DNA from: Trinickia terrae
GTDB taxonomy: Bacteria; Pseudomonadota; Gammaproteobacteria; Burkholderiales; Burkholderiaceae
Reading direction: 5' to 3'
Length of the DNA stretch: 64,000 bases
Assembly (NCBI RefSeq): GCF_005144415.1
Contig: NZ_SWJE01000005.1
Location: 658,134-722,133, forward strand
The translations under genes and the position numbers were made by a program. The notes under the pieces were generated by a model, which was given only the letters and a program-made list of their open reading frames with translations, did no database searches and was not told the DNA's origin. This document shows, piece by piece, positions 1 to 9,093 of the stretch (its first letter is position 1; every line of letters starts with the position of its first letter).

Positions 1-30
1 CGCGCCGCGGCGGCCACGGAGGCAGCCGCC

Positions 31-699
31 ATGCATTCCCCGTTAGCCCTGGTCCGCGAACCGGCCGATGCCGCGCCTCGTTCGAGCGAATCCTTCGAGG
101 CGCTCGAGCACGTCGTCGGTGTGAACCTCTCGCGGCTGCGCGCCGAGCGGCAGCTTTCGCTCGATGCGCTGGCCCGGGCGTCGGGCGTGTCGCGGGCCAT
201 GCTCGCGCAGATCGAATCGGCGCGCAGCATTCCATCCATCAAGGTGCTCTGCAAGATCGCGGCGGCGCTGAAGGTGTCGGTGGCCGCGTTTTTGCGGCGT
301 CATGCAGTCAACGGCTTCGAGCACCTGCCGGCCGAGCAGGCGCGGCGCGTCGTCAGCTCCAATGGACGTTTTTCCTCGCGGGCGCTCTATCCCGATGCCG
401 AGCCGGCCGGCGCCGAGTTCCACGAATTGCGGATCGCGCCGCTGCACACCGAGCCCGGCACGCCGCGCGCACCAGGGACCACGATCAATCTCGTCGTCAG
501 CGACGGCACGCTCGAGCTCAGCCTGCACGACCGGCGGCAATTGCTCGCGACCGGCGACGCGATCGTCTTCGACGCCGACCAGCCGCACACGCTGCGCAAT
601 CCCGGCGACAAGGAAGCGCGCGCATATCAGGTGACGGTCAACGCGGAAACGCCGCCGCGCTGGGAGGTTCCGCGCGACGGCGCACGCGAGGCGCTCTAG
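31..699 (+). CDS. XRE-family regulator with C-terminal cupin sensor domain
   Basis: The 222-residue protein has an N-terminal helix-turn-helix at about residues 30-85 (VNLSRLRAERQLSLDALA, then SGVSRAMLAQIESARSIPS), typical of XRE/Cro-type DNA-binding domains. A C-terminal cupin barrel follows at about 140-205 (GTTINLVVSDGTLEL, GDAIVFDADQPHTLRNPG). This two-domain architecture is a known family of small-molecule-responsive repressors (SutR/PuuR-like). The ATG at 31 is preceded by CGGAGG at a good distance. The gene stands alone upstream of the ribB riboswitch, so its target is not evident. The family call is firm; ligand and regulon are unknown. Confidence 0.88.
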   Translation: MHSPLALVREPADAAPRSSESFEALEHVVGVNLSRLRAERQLSLDALARASGVSRAMLAQIESARSIPSIKVLCKIAAALKVSVAAFLRRHAVNGFEHLPAEQARRVVSSNGRFSSRALYPDAEPAGAEFHELRIAPLHTEPGTPRAPGTTINLVVSDGTLELSLHDRRQLLATGDAIVFDADQPHTLRNPGDKEARAYQVTVNAETPPRWEVPRDGAREAL

Positions 700-804
700 A
701 GGAAAGGCTTCGACGGATTTCCCGCTGTTCGCTCCGCGACGTCCTGCAAGCCGCGCGGGGCTGTTGTATGCTCTAGCCCGCCGGTCGAACCGGCAATCAG
801 TGCG

Positions 805-975
805 TCTTCAGGGCGGGGTGAAATTCCCCACCGGCGGTATGCCGGCGATCAGCCGGCGAGCCCGCGAGCGCCCGCACTCGTCATGGCGTGATTCCGTCGC
901 GCCGCCGGCGGTGCGGGGTCAGCAGATCTGGTGCGATGCCAGGGCCGACGGTCACAGTCCGGATGGAAGAAGATG
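805..975 (+). promoter_or_regulatory. FMN riboswitch (RFN element)
   Basis: The conserved RFN blocks are visible in order: CTTCAGGGCGGGGTGAAATT and CCCCACCGGCGGTA at the 5' side, a variable GC-rich arm, then GGTCAGCAGATCTGGTG, CCAGGGCCGACGGTCACAGT and CCGGATGGAAGAAGATG at the 3' side. It lies about 125 nt upstream of the ribB start codon. FMN binding is expected to switch off ribB expression. The element is one of the clearest regulatory signatures in the window. Confidence 0.96.
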
Positions 976-1100
976 TGCAGATGGTCACGTCCGTTTCGCT
1001 CGCGGCGTGCGGCTCACGCTGCGCGGCGCGAGCGTCGTTGTGTCTGTTTGCAATGCCCTGAAACGTTTTTCGCCCATGCTCATTGCGAGGAGCGTTTCAC

Positions 1101-1814
1101 ATGTCTCAAGCTGTCTCTACCTCTGCCGTCTCCACGGCATTCGCCGAACTTCCGCTGCTGGCCACCGAAGCCATTCCGCCGCGCATCGACGCCGCTCTCA
1201 AGGCGCTGCGCGAAGGCCGCGCCGTCGTGCTGCAGGACGACCATGACCGCGAGAACGAAGCCGACCTGATCGTCGCCGCAGAGCGGCTGACGGTCGAAAC
1301 GATGGCGCTTTTGATCCGCGAATGCAGCGGCATCGTGTGCCTGTGCTTGCCCGACGACAAGATCCGCGCTCTCGAATTGCCGCCGATGGTCGCGCAAAAC
1401 GAGAGCCGCAACGGCACGGCGTTCACGGTCTCGATCGAAGCGCGTCACGGCGTGAGCACGGGCGTCTCGGCGGCCGACCGCCTGACGACGATCCGCGCGG
1501 CGATTGCCGACGACGCCAAGCCTGCCGACATCGTGCGCCCGGGTCACGTGTTCCCGTTGCGCGCGCAGCCGGGTGGCGTGCTGGCGCGCCGCGGACACAC
1601 CGAGGGCACGATCGATCTGGCGATTCTCGCGGGACTGAAGCCTGCTGGCGTGTTGTGCGAGCTGATGAATCCGGACGGCACGATGACGCGCGGCGCGGAC
1701 GTCGAGCGTTTCGCGGCGAAACACGGCCTGCCGATGCTGACGATCGCCGAGCTGGTGGAGTTTCGTGAGGCGTTGGCGGCAGCGGCGAGCGAGTGCGTCG
1801 CCGATGCGGCTTGA
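1101..1814 (+). CDS. ribB: 3,4-dihydroxy-2-butanone 4-phosphate synthase
   Basis: This 237-residue cytosolic enzyme converts ribulose 5-phosphate to formate plus 3,4-dihydroxy-2-butanone 4-phosphate, the four-carbon precursor of riboflavin. The family signature [16 protein letters not shown], including the metal-binding acidic cluster, is present, as are [24 protein letters not shown] and the C-terminal [11 protein letters not shown]. The length matches stand-alone RibB rather than a RibBA fusion. ATG 1101 is chosen because AGGAG sits eight bases before it; an upstream in-frame TTG at 1083 has no such site. The FMN riboswitch upstream supports feedback control by the pathway product. Confidence 0.97.
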   Translation: MSQAVSTSAVSTAFAELPLLATEAIPPRIDAALKALREGRAVVLQDDHDRENEADLIVAAERLTVETMALLIRECSGIVCLCLPDDKIRALELPPMVAQNESRNGTAFTVSIEARHGVSTGVSAADRLTTIRAAIADDAKPADIVRPGHVFPLRAQPGGVLARRGHTEGTIDLAILAGLKPAGVLCELMNPDGTMTRGADVERFAAKHGLPMLTIAELVEFREALAAAASECVADAA

Positions 1815-1865
1815 TGGTGGCGTGACGGCGGTGTGATGTGACGGCCGGCCTCGGCCCGGCCGTCA

Positions 1866-2552
1866 CTACGACTGCACGTCCCCGAACTCCCCGCGCACGC
1901 CGGCCGCGACGAGCGCCGGCAACTGCTCCATCCGCTCGATGATGCGGGTCACGCCGAGACTGCGCAGCACCTCGGCGTAGCCGTCGGGAATATGGCTCGC
2001 GCCGACGAACGCGATGGTCTTCATGCCCGCCGCGCGTGCCGCGTTCAGGCCGGAAATACTGTCTTCGACGACCACGCAGCGTGCCGGCTCGACGCCCAGT
2101 TGCTGCGCGGCATGCAGATACACATCGGGAAACGGCTTGGGCCGCGCGACCTGTTCGGCGCTGAACACGCGCGGCCCGAAGATCTCGGTGAGCCCGGCCC
2201 GCTTCACCGACGCGGTGACGCGTGCAAGACGGCTGTTCGACACCACGGCGGCGGGCAGCGTCACGCGCTGCAGGGCATCGCGCACGCCGGCGATCGGGCC
2301 GAGCGACTTCGCGAGCTCGGCCTCGATATGGCGATCGATCGTGTCGAGAAAATCGACGGGCATCGTGATGCCGAACTGCGTTTCGAGCCCGGCGAGAAAG
2401 CGCGAGGTCTGCTGACCGAAGGCCGTCTTGGCGGCGGCTTCGAAATCGAGGCCGGGAAACGTGGCCGAGAGCGTTTCCACGAGCACGCGATCGGCGATGA
2501 CTTCGCTGTCGACGAGCACGCCGTCGCAGTCGCAGATGAGATGGTCGAGCAT
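1866..2552 (-). CDS. HAD-superfamily hydrolase, phosphoglycolate phosphatase-like
   Basis: The 228-residue protein opens with the HAD nucleophile motif DCDGVLVDSE. It then has VVSNSRLARV (motif II Ser), a conserved Lys in QVARPKPFPDVYLHAA, and the acidic motif VVVEDSISGLNAARAAGMKTIAFVG. This is the subfamily IA layout with a helical cap, as in YieH and beta-phosphoglucomutase-type enzymes. The substrate cannot be read from the sequence. The start at 2552 is chosen because homology begins there, although no clear Shine-Dalgarno precedes it. It lies downstream of glpF on the same strand, with a gap of about 160 bases, so it might be read through from the glycerol genes. Confidence 0.85.
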   Translation of the reverse strand: MLDHLICDCDGVLVDSEVIADRVLVETLSATFPGLDFEAAAKTAFGQQTSRFLAGLETQFGITMPVDFLDTIDRHIEAELAKSLGPIAGVRDALQRVTLPAAVVSNSRLARVTASVKRAGLTEIFGPRVFSAEQVARPKPFPDVYLHAAQQLGVEPARCVVVEDSISGLNAARAAGMKTIAFVGASHIPDGYAEVLRSLGVTRIIERMEQLPALVAAGVRGEFGDVQS

Positions 2553-2710
2553 GGGAGAAAGGCGAGAGTGCGCAGCAGACGTTCGAATCGACGAAGCCCG
2601 CGAGGTCTTCGACCACGCGGGCATGCGCCGGAAAGCATCATGATACGTGCATTGCCGCTGCGCCAAAACTCCGTGGGTGCGATTTCGCCGCCCTAGGCAT
2701 TACCGGCGCT

Positions 2711-3418
2711 TCAATGCACGTGAGCGTAGAACAGCGCCGCCATCGCGCCGCCCGCGAGCGGCCCGGCGACCGGAATCCACGAATAGCGCCAGTCGCTGTC
2801 GCGCTTGCCGGGAATCGGCAGGATCGCGTGCATCAGGCGCGGCGCGAAGTCGCGAGCGGGGCTCATCGCGTAGCCCGTTGGCCCGCCGAGCGAAATGCCG
2901 ATGCCGAGCACGAGCAGGCCGACCGGCAGCGCGTCGAGCGAGCCGAGGCCCACTTGCGGCGAGGCCAGATACAGCACGCCGAGAATCAGCACGAACGTAC
3001 AGATCATTTCAGTCAGCACGTTGTGCGGCGCGCTGCGGATGGCCGGCGCGGTGCAGAAGCAGGCGAGCTTGACGTCGGCGTCTTCGGTGTTCGAGAAGTG
3101 CTGCCGGTACGCAAGCCAGACGACGAAGGCGCCGAACATGCCGCCGAGCATCTGCGCGGCGATGTAGCCGCCGACCTTGCTCCACGCGAACTTGCCGGCG
3201 AGCGCCAGCGCGATCGTCACGACCGGATTCAGGTGCGCGCCGCTGAACGAGGCCGTCATGTAGACCGCGACGAACACCGCCATCGCCCAGCCCCAGACGA
3301 TGACGATCAGATCCGCACCCTTGCCTTTGGTGCGCGCGAGCAGGACGTTGGCAACGGCCCCGTTGCCTAGCAGGACCAGCACGGCCGTGCCGATGAATTC
3401 CGCGATGTAAGGTGACAT
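2711..3418 (-). CDS. glpF: Glycerol uptake facilitator (aquaglyceroporin)
   Basis: This 235-residue inner-membrane channel of the MIP family has six hydrophobic helices and two half-helix loops. The first loop reads SGAHLNPVVTIALA (residues about 59-72) and the second GYAMSPARDFAPR (about 182-194). Both canonical Asn-Pro-Ala boxes are therefore altered, to NPV and SPA, while the selectivity-filter Arg after the second box (Arg189) is kept. Glycerol rather than water transport is inferred from the Asp after that Arg and from the adjacent glpK and glpD. It is the last gene of glpD-glpK-glpF; 122 bases with a strong hairpin separate it from glpK. Confidence 0.93.
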   Translation of the reverse strand: MSPYIAEFIGTAVLVLLGNGAVANVLLARTKGKGADLIVIVWGWAMAVFVAVYMTASFSGAHLNPVVTIALALAGKFAWSKVGGYIAAQMLGGMFGAFVVWLAYRQHFSNTEDADVKLACFCTAPAIRSAPHNVLTEMICTFVLILGVLYLASPQVGLGSLDALPVGLLVLGIGISLGGPTGYAMSPARDFAPRLMHAILPIPGKRDSDWRYSWIPVAGPLAGGAMAALFYAHVH

Positions 3419-3487
3419 TGATTTGCTCTCCAAATTATTTTTCTTGCGAGCCCGGCGAGGCCGGGATTGCTTGCTGTGTCGTATGGG

Positions 3488-3515
3488 GGCGGCCCGATGC
3501 CCTGCTCGGGCCGCC
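3488..3515 (-). other. Intercistronic hairpin between glpK and glpF
   Basis: A perfect 10-bp stem (GGCGGCCCGA paired with TCGGGCCGCC) encloses an 8-base loop in the space between the glpK stop and the glpF start. No T-run follows in the direction of transcription, so it is not a standard intrinsic terminator. It may act as an mRNA-stabilising or partially attenuating element that sets the glpK to glpF ratio. Confidence 0.5.
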
Positions 3516-3540
3516 CACCGGTCAGGCGGAATCCCTGCGC

Positions 3541-5040
3541 TCAGTCGGCGTCGGCCCAGGCCTTCGCTGCAGTGACCGCCCGGTGCCAGCCCGCGAGGCT
3601 TTGCGCGACGTCGCGCGGCCCCATCGCCGGCGAGAAGCGCTTGTCGAGCTGCCACTGGCTTTGCAGCTCGCCGACGTCCTTCCAGTAGCCCACCGCGAGA
3701 CCGGCGAGATACGCCGCGCCGAGCGCCGTCGTCTCGCTGACTTGCGGACGCACCGCATCGACGCCGAGGATGTCGGCCTGGAACTGCATCAGGAGATTGT
3801 TCGCGCAAGCGCCGCCGTCCACACGCAGCTCGCCCACGCGAATGCCCGAGTCGGCTTCCATCGCCTTCAACACGTCGACCGACTGGTACGCGATCGAGTC
3901 GAGCGCCGCGCGCGCGATGTGCGCGTTGGTCGTGCCGCGCGTCACGCCGAACATCGTGCCGCGGGCGCGCGCGTTCCAGTGCGGCGCGCCGAGGCCGGCG
4001 AACGCGGGCACGAGGTAGACGCCGTCGCTGTGCGCGACGCTGGCCGCGAGCGTCTCGACTTCTGGCGCGCTGCGGATGATGCCGAGCCCGTCGCGCAGCC
4101 ACTGCACCACGGCGCCTGCGATGAAGATGCTGCCTTCGAGCGCGTAATTGACCTGGTCGCCGATCTTCCACGCGAGCGTCGTGATCAGGTTGTTCTTCGA
4201 CTCGATCGGCTTGTCGCCGGTGTTCATCATCAGGAAGCAGCCCGTGCCGTAGGTGTTCTTCACCATGCCGGACTTCGTGCACATCTGGCCGAAGAGGGCT
4301 GCGTGCTGATCGCCCGCGATGCCGCCGATCGGAATCTTCGTCGCGAACACGGTGGTCACGGTCGGGCCGTAGATCTCCGACGAGCCGCGCACCTCCGGCA
4401 GCATGCTGCGCGGAATGTCGAGCGCTTCGAGCAGCTCGTCGTCCCACTTGAGCGTGTGAATGTTGAAGAGCATCGTGCGCGACGCGTTGGTCACGTCGGT
4501 GACGTGCAGGCCGTGCTTCGTGAGGTTCCAGACGATCCAGCTGTCGACCGTGCCGAACGCGAGGCGTCCTTGCTTCGCTTTTTCGCGCGCGCCTTCGACG
4601 TTGTCGAGAATCCAGCGAATCTTGGTCGCGGAGAAATACGCGTCGATCGGCAGACCCGTCTTCGCGCGCACTTTCTCTTCGAGGCCCTGCGCCTTCAGCT
4701 GATCGCAGAACTCGGCCGTGCGGCGGTCCTGCCAGACGATCGCGTTGTAGACGGGCTGGCCGGTCTCGCGATCCCAGACGATCGTCGTCTCGCGCTGGTT
4801 GGTGATGCCGATCGAGGCGATCGACGAGCTGTTCATGCCCGCGTGCGTGACGCATTCCGCGGCGACGCCGGCCTGGGTCGACCAGATCTCCCACGGGTCG
4901 TGCTCGACCCAGCCCGGCTGCGGATAGATCTGGCCGAATTCCTTCTGGGCGACGGAGACCACGTTGCCTTGCCGGTCGAACAGCATGGCGCGGGAGCTGG
5001 TGGTGCCTTGGTCGAGCGCTAGGATGTACTGATCCTGCAT
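3541..5040 (-). CDS. glpK: Glycerol kinase
   Basis: This 499-residue cytosolic FGGY-family kinase makes sn-glycerol 3-phosphate from glycerol and ATP. Its N-terminus [18 protein letters not shown] contains the phosphate-binding loop. Further conserved blocks are [47 protein letters not shown] (a FGGY signature region) and [19 protein letters not shown]. Length equals that of the E. coli enzyme. ATG 5040 is preceded by AGAAGAGA. It lies between glpD and glpF in one transcription unit that starts at the GlpR-type operator upstream of glpD. Confidence 0.97.
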   Translation of the reverse strand: MQDQYILALDQGTTSSRAMLFDRQGNVVSVAQKEFGQIYPQPGWVEHDPWEIWSTQAGVAAECVTHAGMNSSSIASIGITNQRETTIVWDRETGQPVYNAIVWQDRRTAEFCDQLKAQGLEEKVRAKTGLPIDAYFSATKIRWILDNVEGAREKAKQGRLAFGTVDSWIVWNLTKHGLHVTDVTNASRTMLFNIHTLKWDDELLEALDIPRSMLPEVRGSSEIYGPTVTTVFATKIPIGGIAGDQHAALFGQMCTKSGMVKNTYGTGCFLMMNTGDKPIESKNNLITTLAWKIGDQVNYALEGSIFIAGAVVQWLRDGLGIIRSAPEVETLAASVAHSDGVYLVPAFAGLGAPHWNARARGTMFGVTRGTTNAHIARAALDSIAYQSVDVLKAMEADSGIRVGELRVDGGACANNLLMQFQADILGVDAVRPQVSETTALGAAYLAGLAVGYWKDVGELQSQWQLDKRFSPAMGPRDVAQSLAGWHRAVTAAKAWADAD

Positions 5041-5192
5041 TGTCTCTTCTCCATGTGTAGTCGATTCGCCTCTGCTTTTTCGCGGGGCGATGAGGGTGCA
5101 GCGTTTTGTAAAGGGACTGCGAGAGTGCTTGGTGCTGATGCGTTGCAAGGCTGCGATGGCGGCAATAGCCGCTCAAGGCATGGCAGCGATGT

Positions 5193-6776
5193 TCAATTCG
5201 CCATCCGCGACTCGGCGCGAGGCGTCGACGGCGTGACGGGTGCGGCGGGCGAGCGCGCGAACCATTGGTCGATGTCGGCGCGCACGGTGTCGAGCGCGCC
5301 GGGCGGCAGATGCAGGCCGAGCTTCGAGCGCCGCCACAAGACGTCGTCCGCGCTCTTCGCCCATTCGTAATCGCGCAGATAGCGCAGTTCGCTTTCGTAC
5401 AGGTCTGGCGCGAACGCCCGGCCGAGATCGGCCAACGACTTCGCCGTGCCGACGACGCGCGCCGCACGCGTGCCGTAGGCGCGCGCGTAGCGGCGCGCGA
5501 GCTCGGCCGGCAGCCACGGGTATTGCGCCGCGAAGCTCGCGGCGAACGGCTCGAATTTGGCGTGCGGGATGTCGCCGCCGGGCAGCGGCGCGCCGGCAGT
5601 CCATGCGCCCGCATCGACGCTGAGCGCGCCCGCGAGCATGTCGACCGCTTCTTCCGCGAGCTTGCGGAACGTCGTGATCTTGCCGCCGAACACGGACAGG
5701 AGCGGCGCGTGATCGGGCTTCGCGTCGAGCTCGAGCTTGTAGTCGCGCGTGACGGCGGACGGATTGTCGGCGCCTTCCTCCTCGAGCAGCGGCCGCACGC
5801 CCGAGTACGTCCAGCAGACGTCCTGCGGCGAGATCTTGCGCTTGAAGTAGTGGTTGATCGATTCGCAGAGATAGCGCGTTTCGTCCTCGGTGATCGCGAC
5901 TTGCGCGGGGTCGCCGCGATACTCGACGTCGGTCGTGCCGATCAGCGTGTAGTCGTGCTCGTAGGGGATCGCAAAGATGATCCGCTTGTCGGGATTCTGG
6001 AAGATGTAGGCGTGATCGTGCTCGAACAGGCGCCGCGTGACGATGTGGCTGCCCTTGACGAGCCGCACGCTGTGCTGCGCTTCCCGGCCGAGCGCGCCGG
6101 AAAGCAGTTGGCCGACCCACGGCCCCGCCGCGTTGGCGATCGCGCCGGCGCGCACGTCGATGAGCCGGGCGTCGCTACGCTTGCCGTCGTCCTTGCTCTG
6201 CAGCTGCGCGTGCCATTCGCCGCCGGCGCGCACGGCTTTCGCGAGCTTCGTGCGCGTCATGACCACGGCGCCGCGCTCGGCTGCGTCGAGCGCGTTCAGC
6301 ACGACGAGGCGGGCGTCGTCGACCCAGCCGTCCGAATAGACGAAGCCGCGCTGGATCGAATCGACGAGTGGCGCGCCGGCCGGATGGCGGCGCATGTCGA
6401 TGCCGCGCGAGCCTGGCAGCAGCTCGCGCTTGGCGAGGTGGTCATAGAGGAAGAGCCCGGCGCGGATCAGCCACGCGGGACGCAGGTTCGGCATGTGCGG
6501 CATCACGAAGCGCAGCGGCCACATGATGTGCGGCGCGGCGCGCAGCAGCGTCTCGCGCTCCTGCAGCGCCTTGCGGACGAGCCCGAACTCCTTGTACTCG
6601 AGGTAGCGCAGCCCGCCGTGAATGAGCTTCGTGCTCGACGACGAGGTATGCGAGGCGAGGTCGTCCTGCTCGACGAGCAGCACCGACAGGCCGCGCCCGG
6701 CGGCGTCGCGCGCGATGCCCGCGCCGTTGATCCCGCCGCCTACGACGAGCAGATCGTATCTCGTGCCTTGCGTCAC
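5193..6776 (-). CDS. glpD: Aerobic glycerol-3-phosphate dehydrogenase
   Basis: This membrane-associated flavoprotein oxidises sn-glycerol 3-phosphate to dihydroxyacetone phosphate and passes electrons to quinone. The FAD-binding motif VVGGGINGAGIARDAAGRG is at residues 11-29. The family blocks SSSSTKLIHGGLRYLEYKEF and GSHIVTRRLFEHDHAYIFQN follow, with GGKITTFRKLAEEAVD near residue 365. At 527 residues it is slightly longer than E. coli GlpD because of a Pro/Ala-rich C-terminal tail. The start is a GTG at 6776, supported by AAAGGACAG just upstream. It is the first gene of glpD-glpK-glpF and lies directly behind a GlpR-type operator. Confidence 0.96.
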   Translation of the reverse strand: MTQGTRYDLLVVGGGINGAGIARDAAGRGLSVLLVEQDDLASHTSSSSTKLIHGGLRYLEYKEFGLVRKALQERETLLRAAPHIMWPLRFVMPHMPNLRPAWLIRAGLFLYDHLAKRELLPGSRGIDMRRHPAGAPLVDSIQRGFVYSDGWVDDARLVVLNALDAAERGAVVMTRTKLAKAVRAGGEWHAQLQSKDDGKRSDARLIDVRAGAIANAAGPWVGQLLSGALGREAQHSVRLVKGSHIVTRRLFEHDHAYIFQNPDKRIIFAIPYEHDYTLIGTTDVEYRGDPAQVAITEDETRYLCESINHYFKRKISPQDVCWTYSGVRPLLEEEGADNPSAVTRDYKLELDAKPDHAPLLSVFGGKITTFRKLAEEAVDMLAGALSVDAGAWTAGAPLPGGDIPHAKFEPFAASFAAQYPWLPAELARRYARAYGTRAARVVGTAKSLADLGRAFAPDLYESELRYLRDYEWAKSADDVLWRRSKLGLHLPPGALDTVRADIDQWFARSPAAPVTPSTPRAESRMAN

Positions 6777-6829
6777 TGACTCTGTCCTTTAAGTTCCAGG
6801 TTCGTCGATTGAAAATGAGACGAACCAAA

Positions 6830-6849
6830 AATGTTCGTTTGCGAAATTT
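6830..6849 (-). promoter_or_regulatory. Putative GlpR operator upstream of glpD
   Basis: AATGTTCGTTTGCGAAATTT, 54 bases in front of the glpD start, closely matches the GlpR operator pattern known from enteric bacteria (two TTCG/CGAA half-sites in an AT-rich frame). More TTCG and CGAA half-sites follow up to about 6880, suggesting two or more adjacent operators. A glpR gene lies about 1.2 kb away. Binding is inferred from the match. Confidence 0.65.
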
Positions 6850-6942
6850 AGCGAACGAAATCGAAAAAGTAAAGTTCGATTTCTGGGATTGGAACACCAG
6901 ATGTGACCGCGCGCTATCATGAAAAGAAATTGCGAGGTGAAC

Positions 6943-7314
6943 ATGCGTGGACTGTTGATGATCGGCGCAGCGGCGGTGCTGGCCGGCTGCGTGGGGACGC
7001 CGAGCCTCAACGGCGGGTTTGGCGCGCCATCGCTCGCCGCGCTGCAGGAACTGTGCGGCGCGCAGCCGGTGAACTACGGGGACGATGCGCAACCGGTCTA
7101 TTCGGCGCTCTTCGACGCGTACGTGGCGAGCCGCCACGGTGCGATTTCGAAACCGGATTTCTGCTCGTTCCAGACTTCGATCGCGCTGCGCCATGCGGCG
7201 CTTGGCGCCGGCGGCGCCGAAGCGCGTGGACAGTGGGCGACTTTCTTCAATGAGCAGCGCGCCAAGGCGCTGAGCTGGCGCGCGGCTGTCGATCCGACCT
7301 TGCGGGCTGGCTGA
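6943..7314 (+). CDS. Small putative lipoprotein
   Basis: The protein has 123 residues and begins MRGLLMIGAAAVLAGC, a type II signal peptide with lipobox LAGC and Cys16 as the lipidated residue. The mature part holds no domain I can name; it keeps a few cysteines (for example in QELCGAQPVNYG and PDFCSFQTS) that could form disulfides. Start 6943 is chosen over an in-frame ATG at 6919 because GAGGTG sits just before it and the resulting signal peptide is of normal length. It is divergent from glpD. Function unknown; probably an outer- or inner-membrane-anchored periplasmic protein. Confidence 0.75.
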   Translation: MRGLLMIGAAAVLAGCVGTPSLNGGFGAPSLAALQELCGAQPVNYGDDAQPVYSALFDAYVASRHGAISKPDFCSFQTSIALRHAALGAGGAEARGQWATFFNEQRAKALSWRAAVDPTLRAG

Positions 7315-7478
7315 GACAAGCTATAGGCAGGAGCCAACGCCAAAAGGCAAACGCGATTCGCATGTGCGCGAACCGGTTCGCCGACGGGAACGAGCTAGAG
7401 AAACAACGGTTGCGTTCGTGAACGCACTACGCGCGGCCTTTCAACTTCGGGCCGCGCCGTAACCAGGACTGACAAAAT

Positions 7479-7676
7479 CTAGGAAAAACGCCGGATCGCC
7501 TTGAGCGCCGTATCGCCGTGCTCGGTGACGCGCCATTGCTGGCGGCCCGAAGCCACGTTCTCGAGCTGCACGAGCTGACGTTCGAGCAATGCGTCGAGTT
7601 CTTCGCGGTCCATGTCGACCTGGTTGGGAGCATCTTTTACGAGCAATAGCGTGGCAAATTCGTGCGGGCTCAGCAT
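7479..7676 (-). CDS. Small conserved hypothetical protein
   Basis: This is a 65-residue soluble protein (MLSPHEFATLLLVKDAPNQV, ending ALKAIRRFS). It is acidic in the middle (DMDREELDALLERQLVQLE) and looks like a single winged-helix-sized unit (WRVTEHGDTALKAI). GGAGAGA upstream fits the ATG at 7676; longer in-frame starts further upstream lack a site. I recognise this only as a type of short conserved protein seen in Burkholderia relatives. No function can be assigned. Confidence 0.6.
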   Translation of the reverse strand: MLSPHEFATLLLVKDAPNQVDMDREELDALLERQLVQLENVASGRQQWRVTEHGDTALKAIRRFS

Positions 7677-8069
7677 CGTTCTCTCCATGGCAACCATAAC
7701 TGTCAAGGAACCGGCTGCTGCGGGCGGCAACCGGTGCGCTCTAACCTTTTGGGTTGGTGCGGCAAACACTGTCACCAGCGGCGCTCGCGTGTCGAGCGTC
7801 GGGGAACTGGAGTGTAGTCAAGTGCGCGTTCTTCTCCAAACGCTGGCCCGAAAATTTTCCATTTGACAATTGGTCGTCCCCGAGGCGGTTCGGCCGGGGC
7901 GGCAAATCCTTGATTTCACGCGAAGTTCTGCGTGCGGTGCAGCACGCTGAGAGGGCGCTTCCGGCCGTTTGGGAAAGGACTTTGGCTAAAACGCGCTTAG
8001 CGCCTGGCCCGGTTTCGCGCGAGGTGTGTGCCGGGAGCGGGAGGCGAAGCGGAAGGTGCTAAGAAGGTG
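7677..8069. other. Intergenic region between the small hypothetical gene and glpR
   Basis: About 390 bases lie between the start of the small minus-strand gene and the 3' end of glpR. The open frames here overlap others and lack convincing starts. I see no RNA gene, repeat or clear terminator. The part next to 7677 presumably holds the promoter of the small gene. Confidence 0.4.
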
Positions 8070-8849
8070 CTATGCGGCGACGAATACTTGCGTGCCGGCC
8101 TTCGCGATCGTCTCTTCCATTTCGGGCGGCGTGGGGGCATCGGTGAAGAGCGCGTCGATCTGGTTCAGGTGGCCTTGGCGCACGAGCGCCGGGCGGCCGA
8201 ACTTCGAGTGGTCGGCGGCCAGGTAGACGGTGCGTGCGTGCTCGATGATCGCCTCGGCGACGCGCACCTCGCGCGTGTCGAAATCGCGCAGCGTGCCGTC
8301 GGTTTCGATGCTCGACGTGCCGATGATCGCGAAGTCGACCTTGAACTGCCGGATGAAATCGATCGCGAGCTCGCCGACGATGCCCTTGTCCCACGGACGC
8401 ACGATGCCGCCCGTCACGAGCACCTCGCAGTCGGGGTAGCCGCTCATCATGTTCGCCACGTTCAGATTGTTCGTGATGACGTGCAGGCCGCGATGTCGGT
8501 TGAGCGCGCGCGCCACTTCCTCGGTCGTCGTGCCGAGGTTGATGAAAAGCGACGCCTGGTCGGGAATGTGAGTGGCCACTAGCGTGGCGATGCGCCGTTT
8601 TTCGTCGTGGAACATCCGCTGGCGCGCGGCGTAGGAGACGTTCTCCGAGCTCGTCGGCAGGCTCGCGCCGCCGTGGTAGCGGCGCAGCAGGTTCATGTCC
8701 GCGAGCCAGTTGACGTCGCGCCGGATCGTCTGCGGCGTCACGTCGAAATGGGCGGCGAGATCGTCGACGGTGACGAAGCCGTCACGCTGCACCCATTCGA
8801 GCAATTCCTGTTGACGCGCGTTGAGGGTCAGGCGTGGGTCTCGGGTCAT
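8070..8849 (-). CDS. glpR: Glycerol-3-phosphate regulon repressor, DeoR family
   Basis: The 259-residue regulator has the DeoR N-terminal helix-turn-helix (RQQELLEWVQRDGFVTVDDL, then DVTPQTIRRDVNWLADMNLL) and a C-terminal effector domain. That domain has the DeoRC blocks LFINLGTTTEEVARAL, ITNNLNVANMM, EVLVTGGIVRPWDKGIVGE and YLAADHSKFGRPALV. The overall sequence type matches GlpR, which represses glycerol genes until glycerol 3-phosphate binds. It lies near glpDKF on the same strand, and a matching operator precedes glpD. Start 8849 gives the usual DeoR N-terminus; upstream frame has no better start. Confidence 0.9.
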   Translation of the reverse strand: MTRDPRLTLNARQQELLEWVQRDGFVTVDDLAAHFDVTPQTIRRDVNWLADMNLLRRYHGGASLPTSSENVSYAARQRMFHDEKRRIATLVATHIPDQASLFINLGTTTEEVARALNRHRGLHVITNNLNVANMMSGYPDCEVLVTGGIVRPWDKGIVGELAIDFIRQFKVDFAIIGTSSIETDGTLRDFDTREVRVAEAIIEHARTVYLAADHSKFGRPALVRQGHLNQIDALFTDAPTPPEMEETIAKAGTQVFVAA

Positions 8850-9093
8850 GGCTGGCGGATGGGCGGCGCTCGGCTCGCGGCGGTTGGAGTGAGCGTATTG
8901 TAAAACCAGCGGCGCCCGGCTCAGGCGGCAGCGGCGATGGATTCTTGCAATCGGGGCCATAGTCATCGCGCCGGCCGCGGGCGCCGTTCGCAAGGTTCGC
9001 CGGGTTCGCAGCGCGATCCGCGACGGATATTCATAATCTGAATCCTCAGTCAGTCAGCCTGAGTCGCAGCCGTCATCACCGAGAGACCCCGAC

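Noticed and set aside
2711-5614. 967-codon minus-strand frame spanning glpD, glpK and glpF
   Set aside because: Only its C-terminal 235 codons are a protein (GlpF); the rest is out of frame with glpK and glpD.
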